Source: Seminavis robusta
Taxonomy: Eukaryota; Bacillariophyta; Bacillariophyceae; Naviculales; Naviculaceae
Length of the DNA: 31,330 nucleotides
NCBI GenBank assembly: GCA_903772945.1
Contig: CAICTM010001339.1
Coordinates: 1-31,330 of the forward strand
Direction of reading: 5' to 3'
Position 1 is the first letter of the stretch. Each line of letters opens with the position of its first letter. The position numbers and the translations under genes were made by a program. The notes under the pieces were generated by a model, which worked only from the letters and a program-made list of their open reading frames with translations, was not told the origin of the DNA and searched no databases. This document shows positions 17,357 through 27,043 of the stretch, one piece after another.

Positions 17357-20300
17357 CTATGCTCTAGATCTAGACTCCTCCAAGCGCTTGTAGCTTGCCT
17401 TCTGCAGCTCTATGAGAGGTGGAAACTTCGCTGTTATCACGGGGAGTGCCAAGACACTTTGGATGTACTCCGCTCGGGTCTCAGCGTGGAGCATTGCCTT
17501 GGCTCCCCTTTTTCTCTTTCGGCTTTGCTTCTTCTGCTTTGTATCCTCGAGCAAAGCTTGAACAGCGGCGGAATCCGCAGTCGCATCTAGACGGCGGATG
17601 TTCTCGTGCTTTTTTTCATAATCTTTGACGGCGTGCAGTCTCCTGGCATGTTTTACACCTCTTTGATGGGCTCGCTCAATGGCAGACTCCATGTGGCTTT
17701 TGAGGCCGCGGTACTTTTCAAGATCATCCGCAAGATGCTGCCACATGTGGACCTTCATTGGAATGGTTGGCATCAGCCGGTGCCAAAGCTCCGTGGCCAT
17801 CTTGATTGTTTTCTTGGCGTCAAATAAGTCTTTGTCGGTCATACTGCCAAAAGGTTGATACGCATAGTGGGAAATGATATCCATATATTGGAACAGCCTT
17901 TCAAATCCATCACAGAAGTGGCTAATCTCAGCTTCGTCGGCACATTTGATCAGGCGATCCTCTGAAAGTGTTTCTCGATACTCCACCAAACATTTTTGAA
18001 CAGCAGCCATGATTGGAGTGGCGTGCCTCATCAATCTGCGACACTCATTTCCTTCCAGTGCTCCGCCGTGGTAAGTTGAGGGGTAGACGTTGAAATCCTT
18101 TCTCATCATTCTCTGGATGCTCATCCAGAGATCCTGGTAGGCCCGTCCGTGCACTTTGTGTTGCTGCTCTAACTTTGAGACAATGTTTCTCTTTTCTGCA
18201 GCGACCGATGTGGCTTTGTCATACTCGTCGGAGGCTTGAGCGACAGCTTTCTTTGCATCCTCTACATGCCGCAACATCTCATCATGGAGAGCTTTATGCT
18301 CTGCATCGTCGTATATGTAGCCACTCTCTGGCAAAACATCTTCCAGTTCATTTTCCATGTGATTCAAATGTTCCAATGCGTCCAATCGATCAGACCAGCA
18401 TCTATCCTTCACATTCTCGGCGCCTACTCGAGCTTCACGGGCCAACAAGAGTACAATATCAACGGACTCCAATCGATTCCAGACATACTTTTGAAGGTAA
18501 TTCAAAACAGTGTTTGCCAGGAGATCGATGGCGTGGAGCACAGGACAAATATAGTCCTCTGGCTCGATACAATCGAAGAGCATCGAGTGTGTGAGTCCTT
18601 TCTCATTGTCGGCATTGTTTCTCTTTATCTTTCCACTCTCTAACAACTCGAATCTCTCCTTCATTGATTCAATAGTCCATGGTGTCCCTTTTTTTCGAGG
18701 GCACTTTTGAAATTGAGTTCGACGGAGCACACATACAGGACAGTGATGAGGAGACATGCCATCTCTCCCTTGTGCCAGAGCACACATGGCTAGGTCGTTT
18801 GATGCCTTGAGTTTGACCTTGATTCCAAACGCCGTTGAATTCTTCACTCGATGGAGAGAGTTGTTCAATCCTGTGGCAACACCACTATCAACCAAGACGT
18901 CGCGTGTATCCTTTTTGCAGTCGATGTGGGCAACCTCGACAGCCTTCTCTGCTACAACCTCAAACCTCTGAAGGTCAATCAAGATGGCGGTGACGATTGC
19001 TCTCCAAGCGCCTTGGCCATGGTCTGCTGAGAATAGAGCATGCAGCTCAAATCGATCTGGTGTGTTGCTCAATTCTGCTGAGAGCTTTGGCACAACCTCT
19101 TCCATGACCTTGTCAACTGGCAAATGCCAAGCATTCCTCTTTTCTTTTTTCTCAAGGAATGTCGTGAATGCCGGAGCTATTGTTGGCGACACTTCCAGTT
19201 TTCGGATAACGGCTTCGGAGTTTAAAGGATTGCACTTCTCGGCATTGAAGAATGGCCGCATGTCTCTGCCGTGTTGGTATGTTAGATTGCACTGGTGGAA
19301 CATCGCTATCTGTCGGTGTGGTGACATCTTGAAACTCTTACTGATTGAGCTTTTTGTTCGACAGACGTCCTCGAACGCTTGCTTGCTGAAAAATCGACAG
19401 ACGTTGATCATCACGAAGCAATTCGTGTATGTGTCGACTGCTGCTTTTGGATCGACAGTGAGCGCTCTGAACAAGCTTGGAGTAAACTCTTTTCCATTCT
19501 TGTAAGCTGCTTTTGATGTTTCGGCGGGCACCACCGGCACTAACCTCTTTCCTCCTCCTTTGCTGCCTCCAAACTTTGGCAACCACAAGGCTTCCGGCAC
19601 TTCCACTGACAGCTCAAGAAAAGATTTCAACAAGTTGTTGACAGCAGACAATTTGAAGGGCAAGTTGTGCTTTTTGAAAATGGGTAAGTATCTGTTTGGG
19701 TCTCTAACTCTGGTGGTTAAGTCGTTATGGCTACCATGCCCATTATCAAACATCTCATGATGCCGCTCTATTTTATTTTGTGTTCTGTTAGAGGCAAATT
19801 CCTCTATCAAAGCAATGGCTTTGTCGGCGCTACATGTCAACACGTCATCTGCATTGACATAGTCTTCTTTAATGAATGATTTCAACAGGTCTCGCAACTC
19901 TCTTTCGCGTGGCGACAAAGGTGTTGGCTCTGCAGCTCTCGGCGGCTCTGCAGGTCTCGGCGGCTCTGCAGGTCTCGGCGGCTCTGCAGGTCTCGGCGGC
20001 TCTGCAGGTCTCGGCGGCTCTGCAGCTCTCCGCGGCTCGGCAGCTCTCCGCGGCTCGGCAGCTCTCCGCGGCTCTGTAGCTGTTGGCCGAGGAGGATTTT
20101 CTTCTTCATTTGTGGGTGTGACAGTCCGTGGAGGCCTCGCATCTGCGTCCTGTTGAGGTAAGGCTGCAATTGCTGTTTGGATCCGGAGCCGTCGTTGAAT
20201 GGCTCGGCAGTACGTTGCGTATCTGCATTGAAAAAAGTTTGATACCTCTGACTGATTGCCTTTAATCTTTTCTATGCCATTTGACATTACCACCATGAAT

Positions 20301-20575
20301 CTTACTCTGGTTGGAGCCTTGCCCTCGGCCTTCGATATCCTCTTTTCAAGCAGTTCAATCTTCTGGATGCTTCCGTATCGATGGCTATCATGGCCAGCAA
20401 ACATTCTGTTGATGGCATTCTGACTTTCGAGGGCACGCAGGAGCCCCGTTTCTGTTATCGACACATCCAAGTTCCTTCCAACCTCTGCACACCAAAAGAT
20501 GTTGGGTAGCCAGAGGCCATGACGCCCCGATGCCACGGTAACAAAGCTGTCCACAATCACTCGATCCGTCGCCAT
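17357..20575 (-). CDS. Transposase-like protein with RAG1/Transib/CMC-type DDE layout (putative)
   Basis: One uninterrupted 1072-residue frame starting MATDRVIVDS. Residues 1-145 form a basic helical region, possibly DNA-binding. Residues about 163-217 are a Pro/Ala/Glu/Arg repeat, and 225-1072 form the core. The core shows, in order: 'FSADHGQGAWRA' (Asp518), 'ASNDLAMCALAQGRDGMSPHHCPVC' in two parts (Asp594; Cys612 and Cys615), 'CPVLHAIDLLANTVL', a long helical insertion (about 700-815, coiled-coil-like), 'YHGGALEGNECRRLM' (835-849), 'KVHMWQHLADD' (His943, His947) and 'SHMESAIERAHQRG' (Glu963/Glu967). A first Asp, a second Asp about 18 residues before a CxxC, then a His pair, then a Glu about 16 residues later, is the pattern known for RAG1, Transib and CMC transposases. 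The C-terminus is Lys/Arg-rich ('KQKKQSRKRKRGAK'). The motifs are seen; the catalytic assignment is inference. No terminal inverted repeats were found, so it may be a domesticated or stranded gene. Confidence 0.55.
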   Translation of the reverse strand: MATDRVIVDSFVTVASGRHGLWLPNIFWCAEVGRNLDVSITETGLLRALESQNAINRMFAGHDSHRYGSIQKIELLEKRISKAEGKAPTRVRFMVVMSNGIEKIKGNQSEVSNFFQCRYATYCRAIQRRLRIQTAIAALPQQDADARPPRTVTPTNEEENPPRPTATEPRRAAEPRRAAEPRRAAEPPRPAEPPRPAEPPRPAEPPRPAEPPRAAEPTPLSPRERELRDLLKSFIKEDYVNADDVLTCSADKAIALIEEFASNRTQNKIERHHEMFDNGHGSHNDLTTRVRDPNRYLPIFKKHNLPFKLSAVNNLLKSFLELSVEVPEALWLPKFGGSKGGGKRLVPVVPAETSKAAYKNGKEFTPSLFRALTVDPKAAVDTYTNCFVMINVCRFFSKQAFEDVCRTKSSISKSFKMSPHRQIAMFHQCNLTYQHGRDMRPFFNAEKCNPLNSEAVIRKLEVSPTIAPAFTTFLEKKEKRNAWHLPVDKVMEEVVPKLSAELSNTPDRFELHALFSADHGQGAWRAIVTAILIDLQRFEVVAEKAVEVAHIDCKKDTRDVLVDSGVATGLNNSLHRVKNSTAFGIKVKLKASNDLAMCALAQGRDGMSPHHCPVCVLRRTQFQKCPRKKGTPWTIESMKERFELLESGKIKRNNADNEKGLTHSMLFDCIEPEDYICPVLHAIDLLANTVLNYLQKYVWNRLESVDIVLLLAREARVGAENVKDRCWSDRLDALEHLNHMENELEDVLPESGYIYDDAEHKALHDEMLRHVEDAKKAVAQASDEYDKATSVAAEKRNIVSKLEQQHKVHGRAYQDLWMSIQRMMRKDFNVYPSTYHGGALEGNECRRLMRHATPIMAAVQKCLVEYRETLSEDRLIKCADEAEISHFCDGFERLFQYMDIISHYAYQPFGSMTDKDLFDAKKTIKMATELWHRLMPTIPMKVHMWQHLADDLEKYRGLKSHMESAIERAHQRGVKHARRLHAVKDYEKKHENIRRLDATADSAAVQALLEDTKQKKQSRKRKRGAKAMLHAETRAEYIQSVLALPVITAKFPPLIELQKASYKRLEESRSRA
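19926..20087. repeat. 18-bp tandem repeat inside the transposase-like gene, nine units
   Basis: Units such as GGCTCTGCAGGTCTCGGC repeat nine times with few changes. They encode the hexapeptide repeats EPPRPA and EPRRAA (residues about 163-217) on the minus strand. Four central units are identical, which indicates recent expansion. Confidence 0.9.
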
Positions 20576-21990
20576 TGCTGACCTAACTCGGCAGATGCCT
20601 ACAGAGGTATGTTGTGGAGCAATGTATCGAGTTAAGTCGTCGTTGGTTGGCTGCTGATCGACTGATCAACGTTCCCCTCTTGTTGGAATGTATCTGTTGC
20701 TCTGTTGTTGCTTTATCACTAGCTTCGACTGTTGCTTTCTCATGAAAACTCTAACAACGGTGAGATTTCAATCGGGGAAAAATGAGGGGGAGCGCCAAAA
20801 TGTGGGGGTGCCCTGCTCACCTGTTTACTATCATTTTTTCAGTACAATGAGCAGGCGCTGTAGCATGGCGGTACCGCGCTGCGTGAGACCCTTGTTGACG
20901 ATTGTGTCTGTGGAGTACTGGTTCTGTTCTCCTCGCAAGAAGAACTGATTCATTTCTGTAGCATCTTACGGAGGAAGTAGAGGAAGTGCGCAGGTGCAGT
21001 ACCAGGTATCACGGTTCTGTACTTCAAGCTTCCAGCTGGTCTTTAGAAGGTGAGGTCGTAGAAAATGATTGGCCGTCACGGTTTTAGGGGCGATGCACGA
21101 GGGCGTCTTGAGTCGCTCCTGTACTTCCTTTTGCATCTTGTATCTTTAATTCTTTGCTAGACGTGAACCCCAATCTTCGAAATTCCTCACATCGCTTTCC
21201 GAAGATCTAAGGGCACTTGCAGCAAGCAGGATGTGCATTCTTCCGGATTCTCATCAGAGTACTCCATACTATCCACAGGAAGCATTGAATAAAAGGGGAA
21301 TGCTAAGGACCCATTGAAATTGCTTCAATGACTGGACCCAGTCATTGTGTTCAGTTTGGCCACCCGGCAAGTGAACTTGATCATGCATTGAGAGCAAAGG
21401 GTGTGTAATCGTTGCTGAGTAAATCATGGGGGCCTTATCGGATGGTCACGACGTTCAACATAATCAATTGATCTCTAGCATCCGAAGATTAACGCGACTG
21501 CTACTGTTGCATCACAGTAATCTAGTAAAACAGTCACAATGGATGCCATCAAGTGGCACTCTATCTAAATCACTTCACTATTTGGCCATTGTCGATGCAT
21601 GTGTCAACGAGATGCCGAGAATTACAGTCCCAGTCCCATGGTCATTTATTTTACACCTATTTTGTCGCACTTGCTTGGACCCAGTTTTCTTCTTCTTCTT
21701 CTTCCTCCAATGCTGGGAATCGTGCTTCTTGATCGAAATTGTTTCCGGTTTCGTCCAAGGATGCTGGGTTGGCCGAAAATCAGAGCATCTCTCACAATTT
21801 ATTTGAGTGTGACCACTGCAGCAACCTAGCTAGCGCCAGAAGATCACGGAAGGGGTATCTCTGCATCACCAGCCAACCAGCTCCATCCACTGACCATCAG
21901 AATCGATCGAATCTTGTAGCAATTTCGCCGAAACCTCTTTATCTACCTGCTCACAAATACCAACTCACTCAAACAAAAAATTTACATAGA
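20576..21990. other. Intergenic region upstream of two divergent genes
   Basis: About 1.4 kb. It has a G-rich patch at 20774-20812 (GGGGAAAAATGAGGGGGAGC and TGTGGGGGTGCCC), a (TTC)n-like run near 21688-21708 and a CTAGCTAGC motif near 21827. Open frames here are short with no recognisable domains. No gene is supported. Confidence 0.4.
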
Positions 21991-22752
21991 ATGATCCGCA
22001 CTATGAACCCTGCAATCCTCTTGCCCTACCGCGACGCCTCCACCTTTGTTCCTCGCATCGACCAAGCTCCTCGTCTCATGCAGCGACAGCTACCAACTGC
22101 TGCCAACGCCGCCGTGGAAACATACATGATGGAAAAGCCAACGGCCAGCAAGGACTCCTCCTGTGCCACTCCTCCGTCTCCCTCCTGCGTGGCGCAACAA
22201 ATGGTGTGTGAAGAGCCCCTGTTGACTCTCTTTGCAACCCGCGACGCGGCCGCCGTGGTCCTGCAACGAATGGTGCGTGGGACACTGGCCCGTTGGAACG
22301 TGCGAGTGCTTCAACTCCAGCACAAACTGGCGGCCATTCAAGCTCTCAAGGAGAAGCAATTGCGCAAACTGCGTCAACGCACCGAGCAAACCAAGCGCGC
22401 CGTGAAAGCGCAACACGAATACGTCGAAGAGCATCGCGTAGTACGACGACGACTGCGACGGGCCAAAGTGCTGCGCACCAAGTTTGCCGAAGAAAAGGTC
22501 TTGCTACTGGAAGCCAATGCACAGCTCCGATCGCAATGCCAACAGCTCGCCCAGAGCAACGACGAGTGTGCCCGAATCCTTTCGACGTATATTCAAAATA
22601 TGGAACTGGCACAGCAGAACTTGACCTGCCTCAAGGTCAATCGCCTGCATCTATTGGATACCTGTGACACGTACCGGACGATTGTCGCTGTCTTTCAGCG
22701 TGTAGTGGGGACAGATGAAGAACGGGAACCAATTGCCGTTGCCGTTGAGTAA
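21991..22752 (+). CDS. IQ-motif coiled-coil protein
   Basis: A 253-residue protein. After an 85-residue Pro/Ser/Thr-rich N-terminus there is one IQ-like calmodulin-binding motif, 'AAAVVLQRMVRGTLARWNVRVLQLQ' in two halves around LQRMVRGTLAR (IQxxxRGxxxR, with Leu in place of Ile). A long, highly charged alpha-helical region follows ('KLAAIQALKEKQLRKLRQRTEQ', 'EEHRVVRRRLRRAKVLRTKF', 'LLLEANAQLRSQCQQLAQ') with heptad-like hydrophobic spacing, so a coiled coil is expected. The start is set at the ATG at 21991, preceded by an A-rich leader; a second ATG lies four codons on. The frame stays open further upstream but without coding character. It probably binds calmodulin or a centrin-like protein; the cellular process is not readable. 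Confidence 0.7.
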   Translation: MIRTMNPAILLPYRDASTFVPRIDQAPRLMQRQLPTAANAAVETYMMEKPTASKDSSCATPPSPSCVAQQMVCEEPLLTLFATRDAAAVVLQRMVRGTLARWNVRVLQLQHKLAAIQALKEKQLRKLRQRTEQTKRAVKAQHEYVEEHRVVRRRLRRAKVLRTKFAEEKVLLLEANAQLRSQCQQLAQSNDECARILSTYIQNMELAQQNLTCLKVNRLHLLDTCDTYRTIVAVFQRVVGTDEEREPIAVAVE

Positions 22753-23679
22753 TAACAGATCACAAAACTAGCTAGCAAACCATTTTTCTTGGGGATATTC
22801 ATACTACTACATGTACCGATAGTCTAGTTCTAGCTAGGCCACACAACTTTGAGAGAGGGAGCGATACTTTCTTCCGCAATAGGAACCAACAACGGTCTTC
22901 CGCATCAACACTTGCAGGCCATCGGTACTAGTAGCGAGCCAGCTACAGAGATGCGGAAGGCAGCCGAGGCCACGAGCATTGGATCATTGCTACCATGCAG
23001 AGTGGAGCTGGAGTTGCCTACATGCGTGACCACTGGAGTGGTTCAAGATCACTGACGTTCCATTCCTCCGAGTTGCTGAGGCCGGTGGGAGCTCGTGGGG
23101 CGTGAACCTCGGGGACCTTTGCTCTGGGCTAATGGTGAAAGGAGCTACAGCCCCACCTGATACCCCCGTTTTTGGTTAAATCCATCCTTCACCAGCGAAC
23201 TAGAAATGTTGCGGAAGAGATGTACAACTAACCGAACAAGGGATGACTGCACCTTGGGGTAATGTCGTTCAATCCTCAAGTTGACAGGCCAGAGCTGAGG
23301 CTGCTACAAAGTACGGTCCGGTGGAGCTCGTGGCTTGAACTGCGGGGACCTTTGCCTTGAGCCTTGAGCCTTGAGCCTTGAGCGTTGAGCTACAACCAGC
23401 GTCCTGGCGAAGGGACCAACAGCCCCGATATTAAGTCAGCGGAGCTGTCGTACCTCGGCAACAAACTCAACACAAAGTCCGAAGATAGCTCCAAGTTCCT
23501 TCTCTACTCTACCCAGATCCAGAATCAAAGAGAGGGGAGGAAGGATGTACTGGTATGTCGCATGCAGCATAATTAGCAAAAAGAGTCGAGTCAGCATGAC
23601 TGCTTTCTATTCCATTGGCGATACCCATACCGCTGAAGCTTTGTTTGGGACTGTCTGTAAAACTGTGATTTCTGACTAG
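22753..23679. other. Intergenic region between convergent genes, with short repeats
   Basis: About 930 bp. It contains CTAGCTAG motifs (22769, 22832), a dispersed repeat pair (23082-23131 and 23318-23360) and a 7-bp tandem repeat (23355-23389). A run of CTAGCTAGCTAG at 23676-23687 sits right at the end of the neighbouring MATE gene. No gene supported. Confidence 0.45.
23355..23389. repeat. 7-bp tandem repeat CCTTGAG, five units
   Basis: Four exact CCTTGAG units plus one CGTTGAG. It directly follows the second copy of a longer dispersed repeat sharing 'GGGGACCTTTGC' and 'GGAGCTCGTGG' with 23082-23131. Confidence 0.9.
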
Positions 23680-25537
23680 CTAGCTAGCTTTACGGATAGG
23701 TTGTACCGCCTTGGGTGGAGGAATCTCCTTCTTTTGGAACAATGCCATGAGTTTGGCCAGCAAAGATCCCCCGTAGAGTCGCCCCACAAAACAAATGGCG
23801 CGGAACAGTTGGAATGCTGCAAAGCAACCCCACACCTGCTCGACATTGCCGCCAATCTTTTTCACCCACACCAAAGCCGTGGGTAATAGTGCTGTGCTGA
23901 CCAGATACACGGATGCCAAGAACTTCAACTCTCGCTTGGCTAGCAGAATACCTTCCGCCACAGCCACTGGCGCTGCTAGAAAGCAACCCGCCAGCAAGTA
24001 CTTGGCCAATGGTTTCACAGCAACTTGTACAGTCGAATCCGATGAAATGAGGTTTCCAAAGTACGCCGGTACCAGCGATGCAATGGAAGAGACCACAGTG
24101 GCAACCAATAGCCCCAAGCGTACCAATTTCGTGGAAACACCCATGGACTTGTCCAACCATGGCTTTACCTTGCTGTCTTTTGTAACGTCGTAATCGGGAT
24201 CTCGCTTTTGCATGGACAAAACGTAGTCCTTCACAGGTGCAAAATAGGGTGGAAGAAATGTTTGGGCTGTTTGGCTAATGACTTCCAGAAAGGGGCTGAC
24301 AAAAAAGAAGAGTGACAGGATGATTTGATGGGTAGCCAATGGTATTGGCTGGCCTGGCACTCCTGCGGCGGCATTCGTCATGAATCCAAATGCCGCCAAC
24401 TTTCCCAGGATCAGAGTGAGGACTGGTGCGGCAAATGCCAGGAAAGATTTGCCCGAGACAACACTTTCGGCTCGTTTCATGATGCCGAGATTGTGATCCC
24501 GCACTAGTCGTTTTCTTGCCGGTCCCACGAGAGCCGCTGTGGCCGCCAACTGAGCCACAAGGGTAGCAATCGCCGCACCTTGCAATCCCATTTTCAATCG
24601 GTTGACAAGTACAAAATCTCCGACCAAGTTGATTGCTGTGGAGTAGACAATGGCAATGAGCGGAGTGACAGAATCTTTGGCTCCCAAAAGTGCAGCCTGC
24701 AGGACACCCAGTAGGAGCGACGTTGGCATGGACAATGCTCGGATTGTTACGTAGTCAACTGCCGAATCTAGCAGGTAAGGATTGGCTTCCACCTCGTGAC
24801 CTTTGGCGGTTCACAGCAAGTAGCAACAGCTTCAGCAGGGCGCATGGAAATAAAGAGGAACATTACAGGCTTATGCATGCATGCAGAGGTGTACTTACCA
24901 ATGTATAGCTTGAGTAGTGGGCGGCATGCCACGAATAGAAAGATCATGAGCCCGATCCCACAGTTCCGAGCTACCCTGGCAGCAGTGCGAACACTCCCTC
25001 TGCTTCATCGATTGTCGCCGCTCCGAGCTCGTGCACTGGAGTACAAATTTGTAGTGGCGACATTTAGAAAGGCAAACAAGTAGGTAGCACCATCAAAAAG
25101 GTTGTGGCAGGCCCCAATGCAGCCAATTGCTTTGCAGATTCAGCTGCTGACCCAGAGAGACCAACAAAGCTTGTGTCCACAAGTGAAAGGAGCGGTCCAG
25201 ATACCCACAATGCCAAGCAGGGCAGAGCAAATTTCCGAATATCTCCAAAGGTAGGATCAGCTGGCGGTTTGGCAGGCAGAGAAACTGTAGAAGCGCCTCC
25301 CCGGATCGTCTCTTTGGGATCTGCTACGCCATCCTCTTGAGAATTTTCCTTGTTGTCGTCGTTGCCGAGCACATCATCTCGACTTGACTTGGCAACGGGA
25401 TATCTTGTGTTCTGAGTAGAAAAGGTCCTTCTTGGACATGGAAATTGGGTTGGATGGGGCAAAGCACTCCCCAGGACAGCCACAGACAGAGACAGCAGGA
25501 GTGCCAACACAATTGTAGTGCTTGGTTTGTAAGTCAT
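23680..25537 (-). CDS. MATE-family multidrug/metabolite efflux transporter, two exons, with apparent frameshifts in exon 1
   Basis: A cation-coupled antiporter of the MATE class. Exon 1 starts at the ATG at 25537 with a signal-peptide-like stretch ('[19 protein letters not shown]'), so the product enters the secretory route and perhaps a plastid membrane. The first membrane helices follow ('[25 protein letters not shown]'). Exon 2 (23680-24800) has '[20 protein letters not shown]' and '[20 protein letters not shown]', a MATE hallmark, and further membrane helices. The intron is 24801-24898 (GTAAGT...AAAG, 98 nt), joining LYIG to [10 protein letters not shown] in frame. In exon 1 the frame breaks at a T5 run (25095-25099), after which the family-like sequence continues in another frame ([17 protein letters not shown]). 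A TGA at 25005-25007 and neighbouring small gaps follow. The gene is therefore a recent pseudogene or contains assembly errors. The fold is well supported; the intactness is not. Confidence 0.75.
24801..24898 (-). other. Predicted intron of the MATE gene
   Basis: On the minus strand: donor GTAAGT at 24898-24893 and acceptor AAAG ending at 24801, 98 nt, phase 1. Splicing joins 'PLLKLYIG' to '[17 protein letters not shown]', as expected for a MATE protein. Confidence 0.7.
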
Positions 25538-25932
25538 TGTTTGCAATTTTAAATTGTCAACTCAAAGACTATCTCAGCAACCTTCGAAATCGATATGCAG
25601 CCCTCGGCACTGACTTGCACCCGGAAAAGCAGAGTCTTGACTTTACAAAGGCGTTTTTTAATGGCAAAGCGCTGGGTATTTTCTGTTATTGTTTCGCTCC
25701 CTTTGAGAGGTGGTTGATGAAAAAGTGAGTGTTGTGCTTGGAGGGACGGATGTCACCACTGACGTTTCGTGTGGGAGATTGTGTCAATGATGAATCTTTC
25801 AATCGATTGAAAGATTCTGATTCGATTCGATTCGATCCGATGTATCATCCCAATATCGATAGTGAATTCGAATATTCTACGTCTCCTGTTGCCTGGCTTC
25901 TCCTGGTGGTAGGAGGCATACTGTACACCGTA

Positions 25933-25962
25933 GTCCAAATCAGTCCAAATCAGTCCAAATCA
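25933..25962. repeat. 10-bp tandem repeat, three exact units
   Basis: GTCCAAATCA repeated three times head to tail, followed by GTGACA. Confidence 0.9.
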
Positions 25963-26037
25963 GTGACACATATGTCATAATAGCAGTAGTACCACGTTCG
26001 AACAAGCCGCAAATGGAAAGTCACTGCGCAAGAGCTC

Positions 26038-26071
26038 GGGGGCTGGAGGGGGTGAGAGAGGGGAGGAAGGG
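26038..26071 (+). promoter_or_regulatory. Potential G-quadruplex motif
   Basis: Four G-runs of at least three (GGGGG, GGGGG, GGGG, GGG) separated by 5, 7 and 5 bases meet the usual G3+N1-7 rule. The whole purine tract continues to about 26107. It lies between divergent genes. Formation in cells is not shown by sequence. Confidence 0.5.
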
Positions 26072-27043
26072 AAGTAGAAATGGGTGACAGGATGGATGGT
26101 GGGGGCTGGAACAGATGGAAGGGGTGTTCTGACTGAATGCCAGAGGAACCAAAGCATTTGCATGCACTAGAGCCAAGTTCATAGCTTTTCCAGTTCGGGT
26201 GCTGATGCGGAAAATAGCGAAAACGTTCCAACATAAGCTCACATAAGCAGGGATCCAGATAACAAAAGGGCCAAGCAGGGCAGCATCTCGAAAGCTGCTT
26301 TGCTTTTATTACCACACAGCGTACCGAACAGGTAGCACAAGTCAGATCCGAGTCCACAACTTTCACGATTTTTTAGGTATGGTCTCTGCTGTAGCATTCC
26401 AAAGTATCTGCAAAGATAGGTCAAGATACTTGGTCGAGATGATACGGCAGCACCACTACTTTGTCTCTTGGCAACTGAAGGGCACAGGAGAGCCTAACGC
26501 GGTAGCCGCCGAGGCCTTGTTCGGTTGCAAGAAAGCGCAACTGCAGCTGGTGCAATATTCATTAAGATAGAGGAATCTTGTGCAAGCAACTGCCCAGCAA
26601 ATTGCCTGTTGCTGCCGATCACCAGTTGGCGGAGTGCCGATGAGCAACTCGAATGGTCGGGTGTGGGAGTTGATCATGTGACTGACAGCGCGCGAGCTCA
26701 CGTACCTGCTCATATTGTGGTGGGCAATGCGAATAGCGCAGCCGCAACCCAGCAAGCACCCAGCCTGCCGCTTGCTTCTAGCTAGAGCCAGTACCATGGA
26801 ACGACGAACAGTTGATACCGTCACCGGTGATCAGGGACAAACTCACTGTTCTCTGCCGAGCCAAAACAAGGTTTCGAGAGTGCACGCAAAAGACCAGTCA
26901 GGTTGGCCCTGCAGTTATTCATCAAGCCAAGCGCGTCTTACGTCAAGCTCCTTGTGCAAGGGCAGTGCAGCGGAAAGCTCACAAAATTTTGGAACGAGGC
27001 GAATCCTCACGCTACAAGTTATTACTACGAGAAACAAAAGAAG

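Larger units (their letters stand above)
25538..27043. other. Intergenic region, promoters of two divergent genes
   Basis: About 1.5 kb. Seen: ATTCGATTCGATTCGATCCG simple sequence near 25822, a 10-bp triple repeat at 25933-25962, and a purine/G-rich tract at 26038-26107. There is a CTAGCTAG near 26780. No gene is supported; open frames are short. Confidence 0.4.

Noticed and set aside
19872..20156. Gly/Ser/Leu repeat proteins on the plus strand
   Set aside because: They arise from reading the 18-bp repeat of the transposase-like gene in antisense frames.
16849..21400. Terminal inverted repeats around the transposase-like gene
   Set aside because: No pair of matching inverted ends could be found by eye; G-rich patch at 20774-20812 has no counterpart on the left.
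21426..21829. Open frames over the (TTC)n run upstream of the IQ-motif gene
   Set aside because: Phe- or Leu-run translations of simple sequence; no coding character.
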